Assembly: GCA_024692885.1 (NCBI GenBank)
Contig: JAILLZ010000145.1
Span: forward strand, 1 to 35,506
Source: Lachnospiraceae bacterium
GTDB lineage: Bacteria > Bacillota > Clostridia > Lachnospirales > Lachnospiraceae
Length of the DNA: 35,506 nucleotides
Reading direction: 5' to 3'
Shown here: in pieces, positions 16,115-24,687 of the stretch
Position numbering within the stretch: position 1 is the first letter of the stretch
Layout of the letters: every line of letters begins with the position of its first letter
Made by a program: the position numbers and the translations under genes
The notes under the pieces: model-generated
What the model was told of the DNA's origin: nothing
The model's database searches: none
Seen by the model: the letters and a program-made list of their open reading frames with translations, nothing else

Positions 16115-17050
16115 TTATTCCGAAAAAAGAGGCGTAGATAAATATCTGTCTCCCGAGTCAGGAAGAAGAACAACTATGTTTTTGCCCTTGTTCTCTTCTC
16201 TGTTTGCAACTATTGATGCAGCCTTAAGTGCTGCTCCGGAAGAGATGCCCACAAGAATTCCCTCCGAAATGGCAAAACGTTTTCCTTCCACAAAGGCATC
16301 TTCATTTTCTATAGCTATCACTTCATCATATACTTTTGTATTTAATGTTTCAGGAACAAAGCCTGCACCGATTCCCTGAATCTTGTGAGGTCCCGCTGTT
16401 CCCTTTGTAAGAACCGGGCTTGAGGCAGGTTCAACTGCCACAATCTTAACATCCGGATTCTTTGACTTGAGGTACTCGCCTACGCCGGTAACAGTTCCTC
16501 CTGTTCCTACACCTGCAACAAAGATGTCTACCTTTCCGTCTGTCTGCTCCCAGATTTCAGGTCCTGTGGTTGCTCTGTGAACTGCAGGGTTTGCAGGGTT
16601 TACAAACTGTCCCAGGATGATAGCTCCGTCGATTTCTTTCTCGAGTTCCTCAGCTTTTTCTATGGCACCCTTCATTCCCTTAGCTCCCTCAGTGAGAACT
16701 ATCTCAGCGCCGTACGCTTTAAGGAGGTTTCTTCTTTCGACGCTCATGGTATCAGGAAGGGTAAGTATCGATCTGTAGCCCTTTGCTGTGGCAACGGCCG
16801 CAAGACCGATACCTGTGTTTCCGCTTGTTGGCTCTATGATGGTTGCGCCCGGCTTTAACTTTCCGCTCTTCTCAGCGTCCTCTATCATGCTGAGTGCAAC
16901 TCTGTCCTTAACGGATCCTGCAGGATTGAGGTATTCCAGTTTTGCAAGCAATGTGGCATTTGTCACTCCTGCTTTTTTTGAGTATCCGTTTAATTTAAGT
17001 ATTGGTGTTCCACCGATAAGTTCCAATGCGCTTTCTTTTATATCTGACAT
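16115..17050 (-). CDS. cysK: Cysteine synthase (O-acetylserine sulfhydrylase)
   Basis: The 311-aa protein has the whole CysK signature: PLP lysine K48 in NPAGSVKDR (42-50), substrate loop EPTSGNTG (73-80), phosphate loop GTGGTVTG, and a C-terminal LLPDSGDRYLST. It makes L-cysteine from O-acetylserine and sulfide in the cytoplasm and usually forms a dimer. Ribosome binding site GGAGG precedes ATG 17050. It is the first gene of the cysK-patB-PLP operon and has its own promoter with a CTTATA-N6-TATAGG site upstream. No serine acetyltransferase (cysE) is in the window. The C-terminus ends LFSE, without the usual Ile-rich binding tail partner gene nearby. Confidence 0.95.
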   Translation of the reverse strand: MSDIKESALELIGGTPILKLNGYSKKAGVTNATLLAKLEYLNPAGSVKDRVALSMIEDAEKSGKLKPGATIIEPTSGNTGIGLAAVATAKGYRSILTLPDTMSVERRNLLKAYGAEIVLTEGAKGMKGAIEKAEELEKEIDGAIILGQFVNPANPAVHRATTGPEIWEQTDGKVDIFVAGVGTGGTVTGVGEYLKSKNPDVKIVAVEPASSPVLTKGTAGPHKIQGIGAGFVPETLNTKVYDEVIAIENEDAFVEGKRFAISEGILVGISSGAALKAASIVANREENKGKNIVVLLPDSGDRYLSTPLFSE

Positions 17051-17092
17051 ATGTTTATCCTCCGTAACATTTTTCTTTGATTTGATAAGTAG

Positions 17093-17149
17093 ATACTAGC
17101 ACTTATGGAAAACATGTGAAAGAAAGAAAAGCTTATAGGACGTTATAGG
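17093..17149 (-). promoter_or_regulatory. cysK promoter with LysR-type palindrome
   Basis: The palindrome CTTATA-GGACGT-TATAGG (17132-17149) lies exactly 10 nt from the -35 box TTTCAC (17121-17116). A 17-nt spacer leads to extended -10 TGCTAGTAT (-10 hexamer 17098-17093). The layout equals those at 20636-20692 and 25235-25291. An activator at this place would touch RNA polymerase, as LysR proteins do. Confidence 0.7.
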
Positions 17150-17163
17150 ATTTACTTATTACC

Positions 17164-18168
17164 TCAGTTCTCCCTCAGGTATTTGTTTGAAGGATCTCCG
17201 CTAAGCTTTGCCCTGTCGTGAGGCTCGTTCCAGGCGGACAAATCCGGTCCCAACGGTAGAATATTATCCGGATTAGTCTTGAGGCAGCACAGATGATAGT
17301 GCTTCTTGATCGAATCAAAATCCGTATTTGCGCTGAAGGCGTGCTCCTCGTAAAGATCTCTTGAATATCCCCAAAGGTTCGGGTATTCCTTCAAAAGTTT
17401 TTTGTTCACTCTAAATCCGTTGTAGTAAGCCACATCGAATCTGGCCAGTGTAACGTAGAGCCTTATATCCGATTCTGTTATGTAGTCCCCACACAAAAAT
17501 CTTTTTGTTTCCAGCCTTTTTTCCAGCTCGTCAAGGGCGTTGAACACCAGATGGTAGGCATCCTCGTATGCTGCCTGGCTCTGTGCAAAGCCGGCCTTGT
17601 ACACGCCGTTGTTTACATCGTGGAATATCCATGCGTTGAGCTTGTCTATCTCCTCCCTCAGGTGCTCAGGATAAAGATCCGGAGCGTTTTCTTTATGAAA
17701 CTTTTTAAAGGCTGTCTCATAGTAAAGGGTGAGATTGAAATAATCGTTGTTTACCACTGCTCCTGTCTGTAAATCCACAATGGCAGGAACTGTAAATCTT
17801 CCGTTATAATCCGGGTCGGCTTTCTTGTATGCCTCGCTGAGAAGCTTTATGCCCAGCACCGGGTCCTTTCCGCCGTCATCCCAGGTAAATGCCCAGTCAG
17901 ACCATGGAACTTCCGGTCTGATAGGATCAAGAGTCCCAACGGAAATCACATCCTCAAGTCCCAGAAGTTCTCTCACTATCATGGATCTGGTTGCCCACGG
18001 GCAGGCCGGTGTCCAAAGCAATCTGTACCTTCCCTTTTCTACAGGAAGTTTCCCCTCTCCTTCTCCGAAAGGAGTCGTGAATCTGTTTGCCTGACGGTTG
18101 AATTTTCCGTCCGCTCCCACTTCTTTATTTGTTACATGATCGACTACTGCCGCATATGTTGTCGACAT
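17164..18168 (-). CDS. Xi-class glutathione transferase-like protein (glutathionyl-hydroquinone reductase family, YqjG-like), canonical form
   Basis: The 334-aa protein has a thioredoxin-like N-terminal domain with catalytic motif C56-P-W-A in TPACPWATRS and an all-helical C-terminal domain (about 150-290). Family hallmarks follow in order: NNGVYKAGFAQSQ, GDYITESDIRL, YPNLWGYSRDLY, IKKHYH and NPDNILPLGP. Known enzymes of this family reduce glutathionyl-hydroquinones through the Cys, giving GSH and the quinol. Here the likely substrates are other thiol conjugates, because many Clostridia lack glutathione. Ribosome binding site GGAGG is 7 nt before the ATG. It is the last gene of the binding-protein operon, 18 nt after its paralogue. 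Confidence 0.85.
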   Translation of the reverse strand: MSTTYAAVVDHVTNKEVGADGKFNRQANRFTTPFGEGEGKLPVEKGRYRLLWTPACPWATRSMIVRELLGLEDVISVGTLDPIRPEVPWSDWAFTWDDGGKDPVLGIKLLSEAYKKADPDYNGRFTVPAIVDLQTGAVVNNDYFNLTLYYETAFKKFHKENAPDLYPEHLREEIDKLNAWIFHDVNNGVYKAGFAQSQAAYEDAYHLVFNALDELEKRLETKRFLCGDYITESDIRLYVTLARFDVAYYNGFRVNKKLLKEYPNLWGYSRDLYEEHAFSANTDFDSIKKHYHLCCLKTNPDNILPLGPDLSAWNEPHDRAKLSGDPSNKYLREN

Positions 18169-18186
18169 ATCTTTTCCTCCAAGCTG

Positions 18187-19647
18187 TTATAAATCCGGGC
18201 CCCTAAACACAAGATGATATGGATTCCTGTCCTCATCCAGATTGAGGAAGGCGTCTTCCTTCTCTCTTGTTATATCAATAGATTTTTCTATCTTTTCGTT
18301 GCCCTTAAGATCCTCAAGATATCTTTTTATATTCGGGTAGTCGAAGCTCTTGGCAAAATTCAGTTTGTACAGGTAGTAATAAATATGGTCATGTCGCTTA
18401 AGTGTCTTGTACAAAAGTTCATCCGCCGAAGTAATCTCACCTCCGAGAAGATACTTACTGTTTTTTAGTCTCTCATCTATTGCCTTGAAAGCATCTTCTT
18501 CCTGGTGTGCCCATCGCTCCAACTCATTCTGATGGGTGGCCTCACCGGCCTTTTCTATTGGTGTCAAAAGAGCATATTTGAGATAATCAAGTTCATCCGG
18601 CTCACTTTGATGTGAGAAAGAAACGCCTTCGCCCTTCTCGTATACAAACTTGCTGTCAGGGTCTCTGCTTAGCTTTTCTCTGCCCGTAGGTGAGAGAAGT
18701 TCTCTGTTGTCAGGGCCCGTTCCGATGAGTCCGTTCACGTTTCCCAGTTTTGCTCTCATATGAGGTGACAACTGATAGTGTTTTTTAATCCATTCGAGTT
18801 TGGTGTACTCATAAAATCCTTCCGTCTGGTAAATGTCTTTTGTATATGCCCAAAGATTCGGATAATCCTGAAGTCTCTTTAGATTCACACCAAACACCAA
18901 ATGGTAATTGAGGTGGAAACGAATCAGCGCCACAAAAAGATGTATATCGGAAAGAGTGATATAATCTCCGTTCACAAATCTTCTGTCCTTGAGTCTGTCC
19001 TCCAGAACATCCAAAGATTTGAAGTAGCTCGCAAACGCCTCATCGAAGAGGGCCTGATTTCTTGCGAAACCGCAGCCATAGGCATTTACTTCTTTATTGA
19101 TATAATCGCTCCACTCATCAATCTCTTTTCTCAAGTTCTCCGGATATAAATCCGGCGCATTTTCCTTATGATATTTTTTCCAATCTCTGACAAAGTATTT
19201 CGGGATGTTCACCGGATCGTTCTGTACCACGGCACCGCTCTTTATATCAACTATCGCGGGAACAGTGGACCTTCCTGTAAAACCGGGATCCCCCTTCAGA
19301 TACGCATCATCCAAATAGTGAATCTTCAAAACCGGGTCTACCTCTCCGATGTCCTCCGAAAAAACCCATCCTCTCGGATCCCTGAGGACCCCACATTCGC
19401 CTATACTTATCACTCTGTCCAAGCCCAGGAGTCTTAAGGTTATGACAGCTTTGTTTGAATGCGGGCATCCGGGCATCCATATCAACCTGTATTTGTCCGC
19501 TTCCACGGGGAGTTTGTCTTCTCCCTCCCCGAAGAGCTTATCAAACACAAATTTTCTGTTTTCAACTTCTCCCGTATCCTTATTTATCTGTCTCTTAAAC
19601 GTGTTCTCAAATAAGGCTACGCTCTGAAAAGGTACGATGTATGACAT
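18187..19647 (-). CDS. Divergent xi-class GST-like protein with duplicated C-terminal helical domain
   Basis: The 486-aa protein is about 150 residues longer than the family norm. The thioredoxin-like domain keeps a cysteine at C61 but reads CPHS instead of CPWA. A GST C-terminal domain follows, with GDYITLSDIHLF and YPNLWAYTKDIY. The extra C-terminal section (about residues 365-460) repeats that pattern as GGEITSADELLY and YPNIKRYLEDL, so it looks like a second GST helical domain without its own thioredoxin domain. ATG 19647 begins 1 nt after the TAA of the binding-protein gene; the AGGAGG upstream is 14 nt away, so coupling may drive initiation. An upstream in-frame TTG (19671) contains the ribosome binding site and was not used. 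Function: unknown thiol transfer or reduction. Confidence 0.8.
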   Translation of the reverse strand: MSYIVPFQSVALFENTFKRQINKDTGEVENRKFVFDKLFGEGEDKLPVEADKYRLIWMPGCPHSNKAVITLRLLGLDRVISIGECGVLRDPRGWVFSEDIGEVDPVLKIHYLDDAYLKGDPGFTGRSTVPAIVDIKSGAVVQNDPVNIPKYFVRDWKKYHKENAPDLYPENLRKEIDEWSDYINKEVNAYGCGFARNQALFDEAFASYFKSLDVLEDRLKDRRFVNGDYITLSDIHLFVALIRFHLNYHLVFGVNLKRLQDYPNLWAYTKDIYQTEGFYEYTKLEWIKKHYQLSPHMRAKLGNVNGLIGTGPDNRELLSPTGREKLSRDPDSKFVYEKGEGVSFSHQSEPDELDYLKYALLTPIEKAGEATHQNELERWAHQEEDAFKAIDERLKNSKYLLGGEITSADELLYKTLKRHDHIYYYLYKLNFAKSFDYPNIKRYLEDLKGNEKIEKSIDITREKEDAFLNLDEDRNPYHLVFRGPDL

Positions 19648-19648
19648 A

Positions 19649-20596
19649 TTAGTTGGTCTTTCCTCCTGCAAGCTTTTCAGCTTCCGGTGACTGGTCTACG
19701 CCTCCAAAATATTTCTCTGAGAGTTCTTTGAGAGTTCCGTTTTCCTTGAGTTCAATGATAGCTGCGTCAAGAACATCTCTGAGTTCATCTTCTCCCTGTG
19801 GAAGGAGGTAGTATGCGTAAAGGTTGTCTGCGATAAGTTTTGTCTCTTCCTCCGGAATATCGTACTTTCCGATATCGAATCCATACTCATCCACATATGC
19901 TGTATACATTGGTCCGTCAATGATTCCGAAATCGGTCTCTCCGTCCTGGATATGCTGAAGAACGATGGCTGTATCAGCGTCAGTATATGTGATGTTGATC
20001 TGTGCGTCCGGGTTGAGCTCGTTCCAAGACTCAACTGCGTTTGTTACCGATACTCCCGCGCCGCCTTCAAATGAAAGCCCTGCTGCATCGGCAAGTGATG
20101 TGATAGGCTCAGCATCCTTGTTGTATACGAATACGTAGCTTCCTTTATCGTAAGGAAGTGAGTAGAGATATGAGCTTGCTCTCTCCTCATTGTATGAGAA
20201 GTTGTTTACTCCTATCTGATACTTTCCTGCTGTAAGTCCCGCGAAAACAGATGAGAAATCTGTCACTTCGATATCAAGGTCATACTCCGGAATGATGTCG
20301 AATGCTGCCTTTAAAACTTCGATGTCGTATCCTGTAGGTTCGTTGTTGTCATCTACGAAAACGTATGGCTTTGGACCACCGCCTGTTACCGCATGGATTG
20401 TAGTAACCTCTGTCTCCGGGGCTGCCTCTGACTCAGCAACCTCTGACTCAGCCTCCGACTCTGCCTCAGATGCCACTTCTGCCTCCTTTGAAGGCTCTGC
20501 TGCGGATGTAGAAGATCCGCATCCTGTAAAAGCTGCTGTAGCAAGCGATGCAAGAATTCCAAGTGTAACGATTCTCTTCACGTTTTTGTTTTTCAT
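19649..20596 (-). CDS. Amino acid ABC transporter substrate-binding lipoprotein (family 3, cystine-type)
   Basis: The 315-aa protein has a lipoprotein signal peptide with lipobox FTGC (lipidated C26), then a Ser/Glu/Ala linker (about 27-65), then a family 3 solute-binding fold with GYDIEVLKAAF, a middle VNNFSYNEERA and a C-terminal LKENGTLKELSEKYFGG. It should capture a polar amino acid or peptide outside the membrane and hand it to the permease at 23907-24647. The sulfur enzymes around it suggest cystine or an S-substituted cysteine, but specificity cannot be read from the sequence. Ribosome binding site GGAGG is 8 nt upstream. It starts the binding protein-GST-GST operon from a promoter with a CTTATA palindrome. 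Confidence 0.9.
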   Translation of the reverse strand: MKNKNVKRIVTLGILASLATAAFTGCGSSTSAAEPSKEAEVASEAESEAESEVAESEAAPETEVTTIHAVTGGGPKPYVFVDDNNEPTGYDIEVLKAAFDIIPEYDLDIEVTDFSSVFAGLTAGKYQIGVNNFSYNEERASSYLYSLPYDKGSYVFVYNKDAEPITSLADAAGLSFEGGAGVSVTNAVESWNELNPDAQINITYTDADTAIVLQHIQDGETDFGIIDGPMYTAYVDEYGFDIGKYDIPEEETKLIADNLYAYYLLPQGEDELRDVLDAAIIELKENGTLKELSEKYFGGVDQSPEAEKLAGGKTN

Positions 20597-20635
20597 AATG
20601 TTTCCCTCCGTTGTCCTTTGTTTTTGTTAGTAGAA

Positions 20636-20692
20636 ATTATGCATAAGCAGCCCTTGTTTGTAAAAGACACTGTACTTATAGGTGGGTATAAG
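20636..20692 (-). promoter_or_regulatory. Binding-protein operon promoter with LysR-type palindrome
   Basis: The perfect palindrome CTTATA-GGTGGG-TATAAG (20675-20692) is 10 nt from -35 TTTACA (20664-20659). A 17-nt spacer leads to -10 CATAAT (20641-20636). The 10-nt connector ends GTCT just as in the GNAT promoter, so identity extends past the palindrome. Confidence 0.75.
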
Positions 20693-20707
20693 TTTTTCTT
20701 AAGTGCA

Positions 20708-21841
20708 TCAACTAATCATTATGGTCTTTATCAGCTCCGTAAGTTTCACCAGTTCCTCCACAGTGGTGTACTCCTTTACGGTATGAACGTCGTGCATTGC
20801 ATTGTAGATGCAAAGTCCGTCAATTCCGTGTCGCACAAGGACGTTGTTGTCACTTCCCCCGAAGGACTTCTTAGGTATTGCCTTCTCCCCCATTTTCTTC
20901 AACGCCCTCTTGTATATGGACAGCGTTGTATCCTCGCCTGCTTTGTCAGCGTTTACCTCGTATGCCTTGAGCCTTATCTGACTCTCTATATCCAATGTTG
21001 CACCGGCGGCATCGACTTCCTCGTTTACTATTTCCACCACGTGTTCAAAAGTCTTCAAGGCATCCTCATGAACGGAGCTTCTTATCTCTCCCTTGATCTT
21101 CGTGCGTTCCGCCACGGCATTGCTAACCGTTCCGCCCTCTATGGTTCCGATGTTCAGAGAAGTATGGTCATCCACCCATCCCTGCTTCAACCTGCTTATG
21201 GCCTTTCCCACCACTGCAATGGAATTAATGCCTTTTTCCGGCTCAAATCCTGCGTGAGCCGAACGTCCTATCACCTCTATCTCAAAATAGATCAGGGTGG
21301 GCTCGTTTGCGGAATACACACCAAAATCTCCGCTGCTGTCCGGCACTATAGCCTTTTTCGAACGTATCACCGACATATCAAAAGCAGATGCCCCCACGGT
21401 GTAAGTCTCTTCAGCGGGAGTAAACAAAAGCTCTATCGGGCGATGCTCTACGGCTTCTTCTTTTATCTGCCTGAAAGCCTCATATATGACAGCAAGGGCA
21501 GCTCTGTCGTCTGCCCCTAAAACTGTTGTCCCGTCACCGGTTATTCTACCGTCATCGTGAACTGTTATTTTTTTATTTAATCCCGGAGAAACTGTATCCA
21601 TGTGGGCGCAGAAAAGTATCGGCTTAGCATTTTTCTGTTTTCCCGTCCCCCTGATGAAGCCGTGAAGGTTTCCGGTGTCACCGCCTATCTTTTTTGCAGC
21701 GTCGTCCTCCTTCAGTGACACATCCAGCTTTTTCCATATGTCCAAAAGATGGTCCGCCACCTTTCTCTCGCCGTAGGATATGCCGTCTAAAGCCGCCAGC
21801 TCCACAAAGGTTCCGATTATTCTCTCGTCAGTTTTTCCCAT
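20708..21841 (-). CDS. M20-family metallopeptidase, PepT-like
   Basis: The 377-aa protein has the M20 zinc site: H80 and D82 in CAHMDTVS, bridging D111 in GADDRAALA, catalytic E144 and metal ligand E145 in PAEETYTVG, and a late His in HTVKEYTT. A dimerisation domain lies in the middle (about 190-290, [17 protein letters not shown]). The pattern fits the peptidase T-like group, which cleaves small peptides in the cytoplasm. Related M20 enzymes also remove N-acyl groups from amino acids. Between two GST-like genes and a cystine-type importer, it could trim Cys-containing di- or tripeptides or deacylate N-acetyl-S-cysteines. AAGGAG lies 5 nt before the ATG. It follows the GST-like gene after 12 nt, and a new promoter comes after its stop. 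Confidence 0.88.
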   Translation of the reverse strand: MGKTDERIIGTFVELAALDGISYGERKVADHLLDIWKKLDVSLKEDDAAKKIGGDTGNLHGFIRGTGKQKNAKPILFCAHMDTVSPGLNKKITVHDDGRITGDGTTVLGADDRAALAVIYEAFRQIKEEAVEHRPIELLFTPAEETYTVGASAFDMSVIRSKKAIVPDSSGDFGVYSANEPTLIYFEIEVIGRSAHAGFEPEKGINSIAVVGKAISRLKQGWVDDHTSLNIGTIEGGTVSNAVAERTKIKGEIRSSVHEDALKTFEHVVEIVNEEVDAAGATLDIESQIRLKAYEVNADKAGEDTTLSIYKRALKKMGEKAIPKKSFGGSDNNVLVRHGIDGLCIYNAMHDVHTVKEYTTVEELVKLTELIKTIMIS

Positions 21842-21853
21842 GGTTTCTCCTTT

Positions 21854-23083
21854 TTATTCGTTCTTCAACAGGCCCTTAAGAGGATTGATGCTGGCATCCA
21901 CTCTGAGAACACTGTTCTTTGGATCAGACGGATCTCTGTCCGCCTGAGATGCTGAGTTCCAATGTGATACGGAAATCTCGCTCTGATAATCCTCAACTGT
22001 TTCTCCCTTAGGATGGCGGAGATAGATATCCTTATTCGGATCAGAGGAGAGTTCTGCTCTCTTTCCATCATCCGCCCAAAGTTTGTCATAATCTATCTGA
22101 CTTGCGATTCTCACATTCCAGTCTGCAAAAAGTTTGTTCTTATCTCCCGCAGGTCCCAATACAAGGTCATGAACGTATGTGGCATTCTTAAACGCCGGTA
22201 TGTTGTAAAGTTCCTTCATGTATGCGTAAATATTAGGATAATCTGCAATTCTTCGTCTGATAGGTCCCACGTTTTTAAAGTAGCTTGTGTCCCAGCGAAC
22301 TATGGTCACAAAGAATCTTATGTCCGAATCGGTGATATAGTCTCCGAAGAGGAATCTGTTTTCCGAAAGTCTTTTCTCCAGCTTATCCATGGATGCATAG
22401 AAATCCTCAAATGCCTCCTCGTATGCCTCAAGGGACTGGCAGAACGCCATTCTGTAGTGTCCGTTGTTGATATGTGGGAAAAGCCAATCATTGAATTCGT
22501 CTATCACGTCCCTGTATTTCACAGGATAGAGATCCGGTGCATCCTCCGGCTGAAGACCTCTGAAGTTCACCTCAAGGTAGTTTGTCATTCTGTGGTAGTC
22601 GTTGTTTACCGCCTTCTTCTCTTTTACATCCACGATGGTCGGCGTGGTAGCTCTTCCCTTAAAATCAGGGTTTGCGTTTTTGTATAGCTCAGAGAGGAAG
22701 TATGCTCCTGTCTTCGGGTCCTTGTAATCTGCTTCTGTTCCAAAGCCGTGACCGTATTTATTGGTCTTTCCGCTCGGGGAGGTCTTTATATCATAGATGA
22801 CATCCGTGAGTCCCAAAATGTCCCTCACGATGACAGGTCTGTTTGACCAGTTGCATCCCTTCATCCAGTAAATCTGATATCTTCCGGCCTCGGGTTTCCA
22901 TCTGCCCTCTCCCTCTCCTGCCTTCTCTATAAAAGCGTTTGGCTGTCTCACGAAGGCTCCTCTCTCATCTATCTCGTTTTTTGTTTCCATAGGTCTTGGC
23001 ACCACCCCGACCTCTGCGGCAAACTTGTCTGCAAGTTCGTCTGTATACACCGGTTTTTCAGCTATGCAGCATGCATTACTCAT
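21854..23083 (-). CDS. Most divergent xi-class GST-like protein of the island
   Basis: The 409-aa protein has an N-terminal extension of about 40 residues that includes a Cys-Cys pair (residues 5-6), then the thioredoxin-like domain with C77-N-W-S in place of CPWA. The helical domain keeps NNGHYRMAFCQSLEAYE, FGDYITDSDIRF and YPNIYAYMKELY. The usual NPxxIxPxGP end is not conserved; instead there is a 100-residue C-terminal tail. The retained catalytic Cys argues for thiol chemistry, but the changed neighbours argue for another substrate than the canonical enzyme. AAGGAGG precedes the ATG. It lies between the ABC ATPase gene and the M20 gene in the same transcript. Confidence 0.8.
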   Translation of the reverse strand: MSNACCIAEKPVYTDELADKFAAEVGVVPRPMETKNEIDERGAFVRQPNAFIEKAGEGEGRWKPEAGRYQIYWMKGCNWSNRPVIVRDILGLTDVIYDIKTSPSGKTNKYGHGFGTEADYKDPKTGAYFLSELYKNANPDFKGRATTPTIVDVKEKKAVNNDYHRMTNYLEVNFRGLQPEDAPDLYPVKYRDVIDEFNDWLFPHINNGHYRMAFCQSLEAYEEAFEDFYASMDKLEKRLSENRFLFGDYITDSDIRFFVTIVRWDTSYFKNVGPIRRRIADYPNIYAYMKELYNIPAFKNATYVHDLVLGPAGDKNKLFADWNVRIASQIDYDKLWADDGKRAELSSDPNKDIYLRHPKGETVEDYQSEISVSHWNSASQADRDPSDPKNSVLRVDASINPLKGLLKNE

Positions 23084-23151
23084 GTTCTTTTCCTCCTTAG
23101 GCTTATAATTCCATCTATATGATTTTCACAACTCCAAAATTCCCGTAAAAC

Positions 23152-23910
23152 TTAAATAATATAATCAGGCTGATTCATAAGATTCATCTTTGCGAAGAAG
23201 TCCTTTGTTCGCTGATTTTTCGGATGGTCAAACACCTCCGCCGGTGTTCCGTCCTCCACTATGTGCCCCTTGTCCAAAAAGATTACTCTGTTTGAGACGT
23301 TTCGCACGAAACTCATCTCATGAGATACCAAAAGCATGGTGAAACCTTTCCCTGCAATCTCCTTTATAACATCAAGCACCTCCCCCACAAGCTCAGGGTC
23401 AAGTGCTGAAGTCGGCTCATCCAAAAGCAGAAGCTTCGGCTTCATGGCAAGCGCTCTGGCAATGGCAACTCTCTGTTGCTGACCGCCCGACATGTGCTTC
23501 GGATAGTGGTTTGCCCACGCTGTCATTCCTACTTTTTTGAGTTCCTCAAGGGCAATCTTTCTCGCTTCCTCCTTTGGAAGGTTCTTCACCACTATGAGTC
23601 CCTCCATAACGTTTTCAAGGACTGTCTTTTTCTCAAAGAGGTTGAAACGCTGAAAGACCATTCCGGTGTTCTGTCTTATCTCGTAAATGTCCTTCTTGTT
23701 TTTCTTTGAGAGGTCTATCTTTTTGTCCCCAAGGCTTATAAAACCGCTTTCCGGCACCTCAAGCTGATCTATACATCTTAGGAGCGTGGATTTCCCGGTT
23801 CCTGAAGGTCCGATGATTCCAATCACATCTCCCTCGTTTATATCCAGACTCACGTTCTCCAAAACAATGTTGTCGTGGTATCTTTTTGAAAGTTCTTCTA
23901 TCTTTATCAT
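23152..23910 (-). CDS. Polar amino acid ABC transporter ATP-binding protein (GlnQ/TcyN-like)
   Basis: The 252-aa nucleotide-binding protein has Walker A GPSGTGKST (34-42), Q-loop VFQRFNLF, signature MSGGQQQR and Walker B LLLLDEPTSALDPE with a switch His in LVSHEMSF. The residues LDPELVGEVL are typical of the polar amino acid uptake family. Its ATG overlaps the permease stop by 4 nt (ATGA), so the two are made together and form one importer with the lipoprotein at 19649-20596. Confidence 0.93.
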   Translation of the reverse strand: MIKIEELSKRYHDNIVLENVSLDINEGDVIGIIGPSGTGKSTLLRCIDQLEVPESGFISLGDKKIDLSKKNKKDIYEIRQNTGMVFQRFNLFEKKTVLENVMEGLIVVKNLPKEEARKIALEELKKVGMTAWANHYPKHMSGGQQQRVAIARALAMKPKLLLLDEPTSALDPELVGEVLDVIKEIAGKGFTMLLVSHEMSFVRNVSNRVIFLDKGHIVEDGTPAEVFDHPKNQRTKDFFAKMNLMNQPDYII

Positions 23911-24647
23911 GCTCTCACCTCATCCTCCGGAACGTAGTTTGCAACCTGATCCGGTATAGCAAGTCTTTTCTCTATAAGCTTTAAAATCTGCTCGATTATG
24001 ATGGTTATCACCCAATAGATAATGGCAAGGCTTATGTACACCTCAAAATATCTGTAGGATCTTCCACCGATGATTTTTCCCTGAGCAGTCATCTCCACAA
24101 CCGCACATGTGAAGGCAAGAGATGTTCCTTTTATAACCGAAATCAGTGAGTTTCCCAATGACGGAAGGGCTACTGTTATGGCTTCAGGAAGAATGATTCT
24201 TCTCAAGGCCTGAAAGTATGTCATTCCAAGGGAGCTTGCCGCCTCAATCTGCCCAGTTCCCACCGAGAGAAGTGCCGCTCGTATAAACTCTGCATTGTAG
24301 GCCGACTGGTTTATTCCAAGCGCCACAACCGCGTATATGAACCCTGATACATCCGCCACCTTAAAGTCGGTGCCGTACTGATAATTCAGCCATTTAAAAA
24401 ACATCGGTATTCCAAAATATGCTATATAGAGCTGAACCAGAATCGGCGTTCCTCTTATCAGCGATATAAAAAACGTTGCTATCTGTTTTAATACCGGGAC
24501 TTCCCTTATCTTAACTATGGCAAGGAGAAGCCCTAGTGTGATTCCCAGAATCATAGATATAATCGCAAGCTCTAAAGTAATAGGAAGGTAGAGCAATAGA
24601 TTCGGAATCTGAGTAAATACCAATTTAAAATCAAATATGTTTGACAT
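23907..24647 (-). CDS. Polar amino acid ABC transporter permease (cystine-type)
   Basis: The 246-aa membrane protein has about five helices and the His/Glu/Gln-type permease signature: the EAA loop (AASSLGMTYFQALRRIILPEA, shortened) contacts the ATPase, and RGTPILVQLY is typical of the family. ATG 24647, with GAGGAAG just upstream, is the right start: an in-frame extension to 24773 would add 42 charged residues and overlap the GNAT gene. It is 40 nt after the GNAT gene and overlaps the ATPase gene. It should import cystine or a related amino acid. Confidence 0.92.
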   Translation of the reverse strand: MSNIFDFKLVFTQIPNLLLYLPITLELAIISMILGITLGLLLAIVKIREVPVLKQIATFFISLIRGTPILVQLYIAYFGIPMFFKWLNYQYGTDFKVADVSGFIYAVVALGINQSAYNAEFIRAALLSVGTGQIEAASSLGMTYFQALRRIILPEAITVALPSLGNSLISVIKGTSLAFTCAVVEMTAQGKIIGGRSYRYFEVYISLAIIYWVITIIIEQILKLIEKRLAIPDQVANYVPEDEVRA

Positions 24648-24687
24648 GTTATCTTCCTCTTTTTTATCTTTTTTATAAGACCTTTTT

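Noticed and set aside
20618-21520. Plus-strand open frame of 300 residues
   Set aside because: It is antisense to the M20 peptidase gene, which has the full set of catalytic motifs; the frame has a Cys/His/Ser-rich shadow composition.
22013-22687. Plus-strand open frame of 224 residues
   Set aside because: It is antisense to the third GST-like gene and has no family resemblance.
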